36,871 bases of DNA from an uncultured Dehalococcoidia bacterium (GCA_913047625.1 CAJWUJ010000014.1:1-36871), one strand, 5' to 3'. Positions 15,944-24,422 are shown, counted from the stretch's first letter. Made by a program: numbers and translations. Notes: a model not told the origin generated them from the letters alone.

Positions 15944-16126
15944 ATGCCCAAGAGAAGTGATGACTGGTATAGAGAAACATCAAAAGACCCAAGGTATTGT
16001 GTAATCTGCAAGGAATACTATTCGTTCAAAGAATGGGATGTCCATCCTCACAATCCAACCCGAAAAGGTCAATCATTGATAGATCGCCTAATACGGACAC
16101 TAACTAGCTTGTTTACTCGCCGTTAA
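15944..16126 (+). CDS. Small CxxC/HxH putative zinc-binding protein, 60 residues
   Basis: A short reading frame with a good GGAAAGG ribosome site before the ATG at 15944. The protein starts MPKRSDDWYRETSKD and has C19-V-I-C22 followed eleven residues later by H34-P-H36, a plausible zinc-binding CxxC...HxH knuckle. The C-terminal 15 residues are basic (RLIRTLTSLFTRR) and could contact nucleic acid or a membrane. A larger frame starting at 15716 runs through the tRNA on the other strand and is not the gene. A TATAAT at 15886-15891 could be its -10 box. Not recognised as a named family. It converges with radA. Confidence 0.6.
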   Translation: MPKRSDDWYRETSKDPRYCVICKEYYSFKEWDVHPHNPTRKGQSLIDRLIRTLTSLFTRR

Positions 16127-16142
16127 CAGCAACTCACCTTTT

Positions 16143-17519
16143 CTAAACCGATAATCTAGCTTTTAAACTCAATTCCAGTGCATCTCGTATAGTAGCAGCA
16201 TATAAAGTTTCCATACCTTCTGCGACTGCAATAGTATTCTTCTGTTTTGCTGGAACAATTACTTTCTTAAATCCTAGTTTAATTCCTTCAGTAATTCTCC
16301 GATCAATCTGAGGTACTGAGCGGAGTTCTCCAGTTAAACCTATTTCTCCCAAAAACAAACAAGTGTAATCCAACGGAACATCATAATAACTTGATGCAAT
16401 AGCCATCGACAAAGCCAAATCTGCAGCGGGTTCACTTATTTTAATACCTCCTACGACACTCGCTACAATATCTTGATTTGATAAAGGTAATTTACCTTTT
16501 TTCCCTAACACAGCAGCTATTAGAATTAATCTGTTGAATTCGACACCATTAACAGTTCTTCTAGGAGGACTTGCTACTGTTGAGGTCACCAAAGTTTGAA
16601 TTTCTGTTAGAAGGGGACGTGAACCATGCAACACGATAGTAAGGGCAGACCCTGGAAATGAATCACTAAGATTCTCCAAAGTCATCCTTGAAGGATCCAA
16701 CACTTCTTTCAGTCCAGCTGTGCCCATTTCTAAGACGGCTACTTCTTCGGTACTGCCAAAACGATTTTTCGTGCAACGAATAAACCTCATACCTCCTAAC
16801 GGATCTCCTTCAATGTATAAGACTACATCGACCATGTGTTCTAACACCTTAGGGCCAGCTATATTGCCGTCTTTTGTAACATGCCCGGTCATGAGTAGCA
16901 CAACATCATTTTTTTTAGACCAGTGGCTCAATAGGTTAGCACATTCTCTTATCTGATTAACCGTACCTGCCGAAGATGTGACTAGTTCTGATTCGATAGT
17001 TTGAATGGAATCCACAATTACTAAATCTGGTTTAAATTGCTCCATATGTTGCAAGATTAATTCCAGAGAGGTCTCAGCCAAAAAATAAATACTGGCTTGT
17101 CCAATTCCTAATCGTTGATAACGAAGTTCTACTTGCTGCTTTGACTCTTCTCCTGATACGTATAAAACAGATGAGCGCAAACCTTCGCTAAGCTGCAAAA
17201 GAAGAGTAGATTTGCCTATTCCTGGTTCACCAGCAACCAAAATAGTCGATCCAGGAACTAGACCTCCTCCCAGAACTTTATTTACTTCAGAGAAGTTCAT
17301 GAGCTTACGCCGCTCAGTTACATTAGAGGACACACTCCCTAGCAGTTCAGGTGAGTCTGGTAATCCGTAATTCTTCAATCTAGGTGAATTACTCAAATGC
17401 TTGGGTATTTCGACTAATGTGTTCCTCGCATCACAAACGTGACAAAATCCAGCCCACTTTTGGCTTTCATTACCACATTCACTACACATAAATGCTGCAC
17501 GGCTACGGTCTTTAGGCAT
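16143..17519 (-). CDS. radA: DNA repair protein RadA (Sms)
   Basis: A hexameric DnaB-like helicase/ATPase that drives branch migration during recombination. The 458-residue protein has the full domain set: an N-terminal C4 zinc finger (C12, C15, C26, C29), Walker A GEPGIGKS at 97-104, the RadA-specific KNRFG motif at 251-255, and a C-terminal Lon-protease-like domain (about 265-458) ending in a normal manner. An AGGA ribosome site precedes the ATG. It lies 84 bases downstream of clpC on the same strand, an association also found in Firmicutes (ctsR-mcsAB-clpC-radA). A TATAAT at 17547-17542 on the minus strand may add an internal promoter. Confidence 0.96.
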   Translation of the reverse strand: MPKDRSRAAFMCSECGNESQKWAGFCHVCDARNTLVEIPKHLSNSPRLKNYGLPDSPELLGSVSSNVTERRKLMNFSEVNKVLGGGLVPGSTILVAGEPGIGKSTLLLQLSEGLRSSVLYVSGEESKQQVELRYQRLGIGQASIYFLAETSLELILQHMEQFKPDLVIVDSIQTIESELVTSSAGTVNQIRECANLLSHWSKKNDVVLLMTGHVTKDGNIAGPKVLEHMVDVVLYIEGDPLGGMRFIRCTKNRFGSTEEVAVLEMGTAGLKEVLDPSRMTLENLSDSFPGSALTIVLHGSRPLLTEIQTLVTSTVASPPRRTVNGVEFNRLILIAAVLGKKGKLPLSNQDIVASVVGGIKISEPAADLALSMAIASSYYDVPLDYTCLFLGEIGLTGELRSVPQIDRRITEGIKLGFKKVIVPAKQKNTIAVAEGMETLYAATIRDALELSLKARLSV

Positions 17520-17603
17520 TTGTAGGTTCCTGGCAGATCAAATTATAACGACTGCTAGCGCTAATACAGCATCGACCCAGTCAAAGTAAGACAATAAGTC
17601 TAG

Positions 17604-20069
17604 TTATGAGGCGGAACTGCTCGCTGGCACTTGGGTATTAACTACGATTTCATCATCCTCAATATTCAACACTACGGTATCACCTGGCCCAAAGTCTCCA
17701 GCCAATAATTTTTCAGAAAGCTTGTCCTCAACACTATCTTGTATCAACCGGCGCAAAGGTCTTGCTCCATATGAAGGATCATAGCCCTTTTCAGCTAACC
17801 ACTGTTTAACAGGTTGAGTGATTTCCAGACTAATACCTTTCTCTAGTAGTGCTTGATGCGGTTGTTTCAACATTAAATCCACTATCTGAACAATATGTTC
17901 CTTCGATAAAGTATGAAAAACGACCATACCATCTATCCGATTAATAAACTCTGGCCGAAAGAATCTTTTAACTTCGTCCATAACCTTTTCTTTCATACGG
18001 TCATATTTTTGCTCCGAAGTTTTTGACTCATCAGACTTTACAGTAAAGCCTACACTAGAGTCATCTTTTATGAGATCAGAACCAATATTGCTTGTCATGA
18101 TAATAATCGAATTCCTGAAATCAACTTTTCTACCCTTTGCATCAGTCAAATGCCCATCATCAAATATTTGCAACAGAATATTAAATACCTCCGGATGAGC
18201 TTTCTCTATTTCATCAAGTAAAATGGTACAGTACGACTTCCTTCTAACTGCTTCGGTTAACTGTCCACCTTCCTCATAGCCAATATATCCAGGAGGAGCT
18301 CCTACGAGTCTCGCTATCGAATGCCGTTCCATGAATTCAGACATATCCAAGCGAACCATACTATCTTCACTACCAAACATAAACTCTGCTAATGCCCTCA
18401 CAAGTTCTGTTTTCCCAACACCTGTGGGTCCTAGAAAAACAAAGCTGCCTATAGGTCTTCTGGGATCCTTCAATCCAGCCCTAGCTCTACGAACAGCTTT
18501 CGCGACACTCTTTACTGCTTCATCTTGACCAATCAAACGGTCATGTAATGCCTCTTCCATATGCAATAGCCGCTCAGTCTCTTCAACAGCTAACTTCGTT
18601 ACCGGAATACCCATCCACATGCTTACAACTTCTGCCACATCCTCTGCGGTAACAATAGCTCTTTCACTATCCTGACTTTCTTGCCATTCCTTCTCAAGAT
18701 CCCCAAGTTTACTACCTAGCTTCACTTCTCTATCGCGTAACTCAGCAGCAAATTCGTATTGTTTAGCTCCTATAGCTTCTTCCTTTTCCTTTCGTACTGT
18801 TTCCAAAACTTGCATAGCTTCTTTAACAGACATAGGGGCGTTACTACTGCGAATTCTTACCCTAGCGCACGCCTCATCTATAAGATCAATAGCTTTGTCT
18901 GGTAGAAAACGATCTGCGATAAACCTATCAGCCAAGTGGGCAGCAGATCGTATTGCTTCCTCGTCTATCTCTAAGCCATGATGTTCCTCATAGCGAACCT
19001 TGATACCTCGAATGATCTCCATAGTCTCTTCAACAGAAGGTTGATCCACAGTCACAGGTTGAAATCTTCTCTCCAAGGCGGGATCTCTTTCCACATGTTT
19101 GCGATAATCATCTAATGTAGTAGCTCCTATACATTGCAACTCACCACGGGCAAGCGAAGGTTTTAATATATTAGAAGCATCTACAGCGCCTTCTGCAGAT
19201 CCAGCGCCGATCATGGTATGCATTTCATCGATAAAGAGTATGCAATTACCGACTTGCTTTAATTCATCAACAACTTTTTTCAACCTTTCTTCAAACTCGC
19301 CTCGGTATTTGGTTCCTGCGATTAGGGAACCCATATCCAGTGTTACGACACGTCGACCTTGCAATGTATAAGGGATATCGCCACTCACAATTCGTTGGGC
19401 CAAAGCCTCCACAATAGCTGTTTTACCTACACCTGGCTCGCCAATTAAAACCGGGTTATTCTTAGTTCTGCGACTGAGAATCTGAATCACCCGTTGGATT
19501 TCCTGACTACGCCCGATTACCGGATCAAGTTTTCCATTACGTGCTGCTTGGGTTAAATCAACCCCTAACTGATCAAGTGTAGGAGTTCTATTAGAAGACC
19601 GAGATCCAGATTGTGCTTGGCTGAGATTTTGCGCGATAACTCTATTAGTTTCTGCTCTTACCTTCTCTAAGGTGACTCCTAAACTTTCCAACACTCCACT
19701 GGCTACGCCTCCTCCTTCTCGTAACAAGCCAATAAGCAAATGTTCCGTGCCAATGTAATGATGATTCAACCGGCGAGCTTCATCTACCGCAAGTTCAATC
19801 ACTTTTTTAGCCCGAGGAGTCAAACCGATATCACTGGAAGAAGGTTTCTCACCCCTACCAATAACAAACTCAACCGCAGACCTCACTTTATTGAGATCAG
19901 CTCCCAAATTTGTTAGCACTCGAGACGCTATAGCATCCCCTTCTCTAGAAAGACCTAGCAATATATGCTCAGTTCCTATGTAATTATGATCAAATTTCTG
20001 GGCCTCTTCTTGAGCTAAAGACAGCACTTTTCTTGCGCGTTCAGAAAATTTCTCAAATCTACTCGACAT
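17604..20069 (-). CDS. clpC: ATP-dependent Clp protease ATP-binding subunit ClpC
   Basis: An AAA+ unfoldase that feeds ClpP, 821 residues, the usual ClpC length. There are two Clp-N repeats (about 1-145), Walker A of D1 GEPGVGKT at 210-217, a UVR-like segment in the middle ([22 protein letters not shown]), and Walker A of D2 GPTGVGKT at 547-554. A VGF tripeptide in the [10 protein letters not shown] loop is the ClpP-docking tripeptide. The middle segment between D1 and D2 is the short ClpC type, not the long ClpB coiled coil. GGGAGA lies before the ATG. It starts 17 bases after the S1-protein gene and precedes radA. No CtsR or McsAB gene is present. Very secure. Confidence 0.97.
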   Translation of the reverse strand: MSSRFEKFSERARKVLSLAQEEAQKFDHNYIGTEHILLGLSREGDAIASRVLTNLGADLNKVRSAVEFVIGRGEKPSSSDIGLTPRAKKVIELAVDEARRLNHHYIGTEHLLIGLLREGGGVASGVLESLGVTLEKVRAETNRVIAQNLSQAQSGSRSSNRTPTLDQLGVDLTQAARNGKLDPVIGRSQEIQRVIQILSRRTKNNPVLIGEPGVGKTAIVEALAQRIVSGDIPYTLQGRRVVTLDMGSLIAGTKYRGEFEERLKKVVDELKQVGNCILFIDEMHTMIGAGSAEGAVDASNILKPSLARGELQCIGATTLDDYRKHVERDPALERRFQPVTVDQPSVEETMEIIRGIKVRYEEHHGLEIDEEAIRSAAHLADRFIADRFLPDKAIDLIDEACARVRIRSSNAPMSVKEAMQVLETVRKEKEEAIGAKQYEFAAELRDREVKLGSKLGDLEKEWQESQDSERAIVTAEDVAEVVSMWMGIPVTKLAVEETERLLHMEEALHDRLIGQDEAVKSVAKAVRRARAGLKDPRRPIGSFVFLGPTGVGKTELVRALAEFMFGSEDSMVRLDMSEFMERHSIARLVGAPPGYIGYEEGGQLTEAVRRKSYCTILLDEIEKAHPEVFNILLQIFDDGHLTDAKGRKVDFRNSIIIMTSNIGSDLIKDDSSVGFTVKSDESKTSEQKYDRMKEKVMDEVKRFFRPEFINRIDGMVVFHTLSKEHIVQIVDLMLKQPHQALLEKGISLEITQPVKQWLAEKGYDPSYGARPLRRLIQDSVEDKLSEKLLAGDFGPGDTVVLNIEDDEIVVNTQVPASSSAS

Positions 20070-20086
20070 ATTTTTCTCCCATTAAA

Positions 20087-21235
20087 TCAAGCTTGCCAAA
20101 CCGTCGTGTCAGAACTGTTCCACCCAGCCTGTCTCATACTTAAACTGATCCGTTTCCTCTCATAATCAATACCCAGAATTTTTACATTCACAATATCTCC
20201 TGGGCCAACTATCTCATTAGGATGATTGATATGTCCAGCAGAAAACTCTGATACATGAATCAATCCTTCCACACCATCCTCAATACGAGCAAATGCCCCA
20301 AAAGTTAATACCTGAGTTACGGTAACATCTATAACCTGACCTTCCTCATACTTTGAGGAAACAGATTCCCAAGGTTGCTGGAGTAAATTGCGCATACTGA
20401 GCCGTATCCTATCTTTATCCTTATCTATCTCCAATATTTCCACTTCAACTTCCTCGCCAGTAGTTACAATTTCAGATGGGTGTTTTACCCTTGACCAAGA
20501 TAACTCAGATATATGCACTAGTCCCTCCACTCCACCAATATCAATAAAAGCCCCGAAATTGGTTATGTTTTTTACACAACCTTTCTTAGTAACCCCTGGA
20601 GCCAGTCCTTCAAGGGCTTGTGCTTTTAGTTCCGCCTTTTTCTTAGCTATAACTGAACGCTCAGACAGTACTAACCTACCATTTCCTTGATTGAGTTCTA
20701 TAATCTCCAATTCCACATTCTCACCAAGTCTATTCTCAAGCGAACCAACGCTAGAATCGTTTTGCTTAGCTAATCCATTCCCAGCTACATGAGAGAGTGG
20801 CACAAACCCTGTAAGCCCACCCAAATCAACCATCATCCCGCCTTTATTGAAACCACTAATCCTACCAATAGCTGGCATTTGTTTAGCATAAGAGTCCTGT
20901 AGTTCAGCCCACATAGTTTCTGCTTTGGCAACATCAATTGATAATTCCGCTACTCCATCTCCACCATCACCATTATCCAATACACATACTGACAAAGTTG
21001 TCCCTATTTCCATTTCAGCCAGATCACTTGCAGACAGTGTTTTCATATCTTTCTGAGCAACAACTCCATCTATTTTGTTCCCAATACTCACGTACAACTC
21101 CCCGTTCTTAACCCGCACAACTTCACCTTTGACGATATCTCCATTATTAACACTAATAAAGCTATCGTCTTCCTCAAGTAAAGCCTTCATTGGGTCCGAT
21201 TCTTGTATGAATCCAGGAGTGGGGTGACTAGTCAT
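20087..21235 (-). CDS. rpsA: 30S ribosomal protein S1-like, four S1 RNA-binding domains
   Basis: A 382-residue protein with four S1 OB-fold repeats at about 30-98, 115-190, 205-275 and 290-362. The last two are the best conserved (KGCVKNITNFGAFIDIGGVEGLVHISELSW and VTQVLTFGAFARIEDGVEGLIHVSEFS, each followed by LGIDxxRKRISLSMR-type ends). Four-domain S1 homologues occur in Gram-positives, Chloroflexi and others, where they help mRNA binding or general RNA metabolism, unlike the six-domain S1 of proteobacteria. It is the first gene of the clpC-radA transcription unit, with a near-consensus promoter about 70 bases upstream. The ribosome site AAGGGA has long spacing. Whether it is a true ribosomal subunit is inferred. 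Confidence 0.88.
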   Translation of the reverse strand: MTSHPTPGFIQESDPMKALLEEDDSFISVNNGDIVKGEVVRVKNGELYVSIGNKIDGVVAQKDMKTLSASDLAEMEIGTTLSVCVLDNGDGGDGVAELSIDVAKAETMWAELQDSYAKQMPAIGRISGFNKGGMMVDLGGLTGFVPLSHVAGNGLAKQNDSSVGSLENRLGENVELEIIELNQGNGRLVLSERSVIAKKKAELKAQALEGLAPGVTKKGCVKNITNFGAFIDIGGVEGLVHISELSWSRVKHPSEIVTTGEEVEVEILEIDKDKDRIRLSMRNLLQQPWESVSSKYEEGQVIDVTVTQVLTFGAFARIEDGVEGLIHVSEFSAGHINHPNEIVGPGDIVNVKILGIDYERKRISLSMRQAGWNSSDTTVWQA

Positions 21236-21304
21236 AAATTAAATATCCCTTCAGTTTCGAAATAGTAGGGAAAATCAACACGATGGTTTTTAGCCTATGG
21301 AAAC

Positions 21305-21333
21305 ATTATAAATAGGAGCTCTATGCCTGTAAA
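21305..21333 (-). promoter_or_regulatory. Near-consensus sigma-70 promoter of the rpsA-clpC-radA unit
   Basis: On the minus strand, TTTACA (21333-21328), exactly 17 bases, then perfect TATAAT (21310-21305). This is the strongest promoter match I found in the window. Transcription would start near 21298, giving a leader of about 63 bases before the S1 ATG at 21235. No CIRCE or CtsR-type operator is visible, so heat control of clpC would need another mechanism. Confidence 0.6.
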
Positions 21334-21478
21334 GAGATTATTACCTTATCTTGTTAGGAAAATTCAACCTTCTTTAGTTATATATCTCATTATTGTGGTG
21401 ATTTTTGGCTTAGTAGGCTATAGGGCTGCTAAATGTTCATCTTTAACATCTGTAATAAACATACATCCAGGGGAATGA
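21323..21478 (+). CDS. Possible 51-residue single-pass membrane protein (doubtful)
   Basis: An ATG preceded by AGGAG with a four-base spacing opens a 51-codon frame. The product starts MPVKRLLPYLVRKIQ, has a single hydrophobic helix (about 16-33, PSLVIYLIIVVIFGLVGY), and ends at TGA in 21476-21478. For: a good ribosome site and the positive-then-hydrophobic layout of small membrane proteins. Against: it lies across the minus-strand rpsA promoter, its last 61 bases are antisense to the DUF1445 gene, and I see no good plus-strand promoter. Treat as a candidate only. Confidence 0.25.
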   Translation: MPVKRLLPYLVRKIQPSLVIYLIIVVIFGLVGYRAAKCSSLTSVINIHPGE

Positions 21479-22212
21479 GTCACCATCAAGGAAGGTTTAG
21501 ATTCCAAAGCCACCGCCTGAGGTGTAACACCACAAGCCCAAAAGACGGGGACTTCTCCATCATTAATAGTTACTTGGTCACCCCAGTCAGGGGTACTTAA
21601 ATCATAAATTCCAATAGATTCAGGGTCACCAACTTGTACTGGAGATCCGTGAACTGCAGGATATCTAGAAGTGACTTGAACAGCCTTAGACACCAGGTTA
21701 TAAGGAATAGGGCGCATAGTCACTACTAACGGACCGTGGAAAATACCTGCCGACGCTGTTTCAATGTTGGTGCGATACATTGGCACATTTTTACCTTCTT
21801 CTATATGTCTTACGTTTATGCCTGCACTCAGCATCGCAGTTTCAAAAGTAAAACTACACCCAAGTAAAAATGAGACGAAGTCATCCTGCCAATAGTCCAT
21901 TAAATCATCTATCTCGTTCTCCAATTTGCCATTACGATAGATCCTATACGAAGGGACATCAGTCCTAAGATCTGCCCCGGGAGCGGTAAGTTTCGGTTCC
22001 CATTGCCCAGGTTCTAAAACTTCTAATAAAGGGCATGGCTTCGGATTCCGTTGACAAAACAAAAGAAAATCAAAGGCTAGTTCTTTGGGCAATATGGCTA
22101 AATTAACCTGAGCAGAACCAGGAGTTAATCCAGGAGTAGGCTTTGGCCAGTCACCATTACGAATAATTTCTCGAGCCAATCCAGGCTCAACAGGCATCTC
22201 CTTAATATCCAT
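21418..22212 (-). CDS. DUF1445/UPF0317 family protein (putative hydro-lyase; DGLUCY N-half family)
   Basis: A 264-residue protein from the ATG at 22212, about the usual length for this family. A longer in-frame start at 22296 adds 28 residues without similarity, and GGAGG lies twelve bases before the chosen ATG. Family marks seen: VNLAILPKELAFDFLLFCQRNPKPCPLLEV, ADLRTDVPSYRIYRNG, DDFVSFLLGCSFTFETAM, PMYRTNI and the ending HSPGCMFITDV. The same domain forms the N-terminal half of vertebrate DGLUCY, whose C-half family (DUF4392) is encoded at 14207. It follows the thrC-NIL-MoaD genes by 113 bases on the same strand and may share the transcript. Biochemical function in bacteria is not established. 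Confidence 0.85.
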   Translation of the reverse strand: MDIKEMPVEPGLAREIIRNGDWPKPTPGLTPGSAQVNLAILPKELAFDFLLFCQRNPKPCPLLEVLEPGQWEPKLTAPGADLRTDVPSYRIYRNGKLENEIDDLMDYWQDDFVSFLLGCSFTFETAMLSAGINVRHIEEGKNVPMYRTNIETASAGIFHGPLVVTMRPIPYNLVSKAVQVTSRYPAVHGSPVQVGDPESIGIYDLSTPDWGDQVTINDGEVPVFWACGVTPQAVALESKPSLMVTHSPGCMFITDVKDEHLAAL

Positions 22213-22325
22213 TCTACTGTTTATCCTCCATTGCTTAACCCCAGTACCTAACCACCCATAAACCACTGTTGGCTGTATAACCAGGTAGCATTCCACATAT
22301 CTGGTTAACTAGAACTAACAATTTC

Positions 22326-22604
22326 TTAAGCACCACCTGCTACCGCTGGCACTATACTAATCTCATCTCCAGCTTGCACTTTAGTGCGTATATCGTCAAT
22401 GAATCGTATATCCTCTCCGTTTACATATACGTTGACAAAATGTCGCAGGTTGCCATCCTCGTCAATCAATCGCTCCTTAAGACCAGGAAATTGCCCTTCT
22501 AAATCATCAATACAACCTGAAAGATCCTCAGAATCCACTTGAACCTTGTCAGCACCATTAGTCAAGCGACGCAAGGGACTAGGGATTCTCACTGTAATAC
22601 TCAT
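22326..22604 (-). CDS. ThiS/MoaD-family sulfur-carrier-like protein ending in Gly-Gly-Ala
   Basis: A 92-residue ubiquitin-fold protein of the MoaD type: VRIPSPLRRLTNG, VNVYVNGEDIRFI and GDEISIVPAVAGG are typical strands. The C-terminus is A-V-A-G-G-A: the GG that would be adenylated and thiocarboxylated is followed by one extra alanine. MoaD and ThiS normally end in GG. HcyS of Wolinella ends in an extra Ala that a JAMM metallopeptidase (HcyD) removes. It is the third gene after threonine synthase and the NIL protein, with no molybdopterin genes nearby, so a role in sulfur transfer to an amino acid is more likely than in Moco synthesis. AGGAGG-like bases precede the ATG. Confidence 0.85.
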   Translation of the reverse strand: MSITVRIPSPLRRLTNGADKVQVDSEDLSGCIDDLEGQFPGLKERLIDEDGNLRHFVNVYVNGEDIRFIDDIRTKVQAGDEISIVPAVAGGA

Positions 22605-22655
22605 ATTCCATTAACCTCCTAAATTCTGACCATAAGTAATTGCTTTTTGCCCTAT

Positions 22656-22892
22656 CTATCCCTCAATAATATCCCCACCAACAGGGTCAACCCTTACACC
22701 CTGACTACCTATCCAATCTAGTCCTAACTCTATCTCTTCATCAGTTCCTTCAATCTCAAGGACAACCCAGCCGACATCCGGACGAACATCAGCCCTTCGG
22801 ATATTTGTTATTAACTTAAATTTCTGACTCAATAAATAAATTAGTGGTTCTTTTATCAGATCAGTAGGAAACGTAAATTTGACTTTTTTCAT
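22656..22892 (-). CDS. NIL-domain protein
   Basis: A 78-residue stand-alone NIL domain: KKVKFTFPTDLIKEPLIYLLSQKF, then NIRRADVRPDVGWVVLEIEG, then LDWIGSQGVRVDPV. The domain is best known as the C-terminal methionine-sensing part of the MetN ABC ATPase, and stand-alone copies occur next to homocysteine or methionine genes, sometimes with ferredoxins. Here it lies between threonine synthase and the ThiS/MoaD protein, spaced 55 and 51 bases, all on one strand. It could sense methionine or homocysteine or hold the partners together. It has no cysteines, so no Fe-S cluster of its own. Confidence 0.82.
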   Translation of the reverse strand: MKKVKFTFPTDLIKEPLIYLLSQKFKLITNIRRADVRPDVGWVVLEIEGTDEEIELGLDWIGSQGVRVDPVGGDIIEG

Positions 22893-22947
22893 CGCACTCT
22901 CTCCGTAGCCTAAGACGATTAATATCTATTAATACTTTTTCCTCTCA

Positions 22948-24180
22948 TCATACACCCACTCGAGTTGCTAATGCTTCCTCAAATGCATCGATAGACGGCG
23001 CTATTTCGATAGGGTTAACAACATCTTCTACAACTTGGTGAGTTTTATATCCATTACCAGTAATATAAACGACCGTACAGTCGTCTGGTTTTATCCGTCC
23101 ATCCCGTACTAGTTTCCGCAATCCTGATATAACTACCCCACCTGCAGTTTCAGTAAAAATCCCCTCGGTCTGAGCCAATAGTTTCATACCTTCAGCTATT
23201 TCATCTTCCGGGGCAGAAACAGCACTACCTTTTGAATTTTTCATGACCTGAAGAGAATAAAAACCGTCAGCAGGATTACCTATGCCTAATGACTTGGCAA
23301 CTGTATTGGGCTTGGTAGGTTTAACATGTGTAACTCCAGATTGATAAGCTTGAACGATGGGTGAACAGCCTTCGGCCTGAACCAAATGCATTTTGGTTTT
23401 GACATCACCAGCTAAATCAAGCTGGTTTAACTCATGTAATCCTTTCCATATTTTTACAAATAACGATCCTGATGCAGCGGGAACCACAGCGTGATCAGGA
23501 ATTCTCCATCCTAATTGCTCTACAACTTCATACCCTAAAGTCTTGCTCCCTTCAGAGTAAAAAGGCCTCATATTAATGTTGACGAAGGCCCAATGATGTT
23601 GATCAGCAACCTCTGAACACACTCGATTCACGTCATCATATGACCCTCTTACGGCTATTAAAGTCGGCCCATACACAGCGGCTCCCACAACCTTCTCTTT
23701 CTCTAAGTCATGGGGAATAAACACAAAAGACTTTACCCCAGCCCTAGCAGCGTGAGCTGCAACACTACATGCCAAATTGCCAGTGGATGCGCAAGCTAAT
23801 GTATCAAACCCAAATTCTATGGCTTTTGTACTTGCGACAGCCACAACACGATCCTTAAATGAATATGAAGGATTCACACTATCATTCTTAATATACAATT
23901 CTTTTAAACCAAGGTATTCCGCCAATCCTTTGGATCGTATTAGAGGCGTAAAGCCCGCATTGATATCTATAGCATTGGCAGCATCTACCGGTAGCAGATC
24001 CTGATATCTCCACAGATTGAATGGGCCAGCCTCAATCTTCTCACGGCTTATTATTTTCTTTATAGCAGAGTAGTCATAAACAACTTCTAACGGACCAAAA
24101 CAAAAGTCGCAGACATTCCCAGGTTCCACTGGGAATTCCCGTTTACATTCTCTACATCGAAGACAAACTACGTTCGCCAC
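22948..24180 (-). CDS. thrC: Threonine synthase family PLP enzyme with N-terminal zinc ribbon
   Basis: A fold-type II PLP enzyme, 410 residues, starting at GTG (24180) with GGAG seven bases upstream. The N-terminus carries a zinc ribbon (C6, C9, C24, C27; an extra C12). The PLP lysine is K109 in NPSYSFKDRV. The segments ASTGNLACSVAAHAARAG and ITGNGYKTH bind the cofactor phosphate and ring. Threonine synthase converts O-phosphohomoserine to threonine. The NIL and ThiS/MoaD genes that follow suggest an alternative: adding sulfur from a protein thiocarboxylate to an activated homoserine, as CysM does with O-phosphoserine and CysO. Ordinary threonine synthase remains the default call. Other threonine genes (thrA, thrB) are absent here. 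Confidence 0.88.
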   Translation of the reverse strand: MANVVCLRCRECKREFPVEPGNVCDFCFGPLEVVYDYSAIKKIISREKIEAGPFNLWRYQDLLPVDAANAIDINAGFTPLIRSKGLAEYLGLKELYIKNDSVNPSYSFKDRVVAVASTKAIEFGFDTLACASTGNLACSVAAHAARAGVKSFVFIPHDLEKEKVVGAAVYGPTLIAVRGSYDDVNRVCSEVADQHHWAFVNINMRPFYSEGSKTLGYEVVEQLGWRIPDHAVVPAASGSLFVKIWKGLHELNQLDLAGDVKTKMHLVQAEGCSPIVQAYQSGVTHVKPTKPNTVAKSLGIGNPADGFYSLQVMKNSKGSAVSAPEDEIAEGMKLLAQTEGIFTETAGGVVISGLRKLVRDGRIKPDDCTVVYITGNGYKTHQVVEDVVNPIEIAPSIDAFEEALATRVGV

Positions 24181-24192
24181 ATTAAAACTCCA

Positions 24193-24293
24193 AAAAAGGC
24201 ACAGTGTGCAGGATAATAGGTCCGAAGCTCAGGCAGGAGATATGACCCTACCACGCCCGACCAAGGTTAACAAAGGCTCCTTTAGGTGTCAAT
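24193..24293 (-). promoter_or_regulatory. Promoter and structured leader of the thrC-NIL-moaD operon
   Basis: On the minus strand, TTGACA, 17 bases and TAACCT form a promoter just before 24265. The leader of about 85 bases can fold: GGTAGG pairs with CCTGCC around a nine-base loop, enclosed by GGTC...GACC. A short GCAC-ACT-GTGC hairpin (24209-24199) is followed by C and six Ts (24197-24192), just before the GGAG ribosome site. That is the order of an attenuator or riboswitch platform. It matches no SAM, T-box or TPP riboswitch that I know. The terminator stem is only four base pairs, so the idea is tentative. Confidence 0.3.
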
Positions 24294-24422
24294 AAATCAT
24301 GATCTTGGAAAATCCAATTGCAGTTAGCGTTTCAGTTGGTGTGTCCGATAGGAGTTAGCTGTAGTTATAGCATTAATCGCACAAGCATGTTCTGGCAAAC
24401 AGCCTAGTTGCTAGAACACTTC

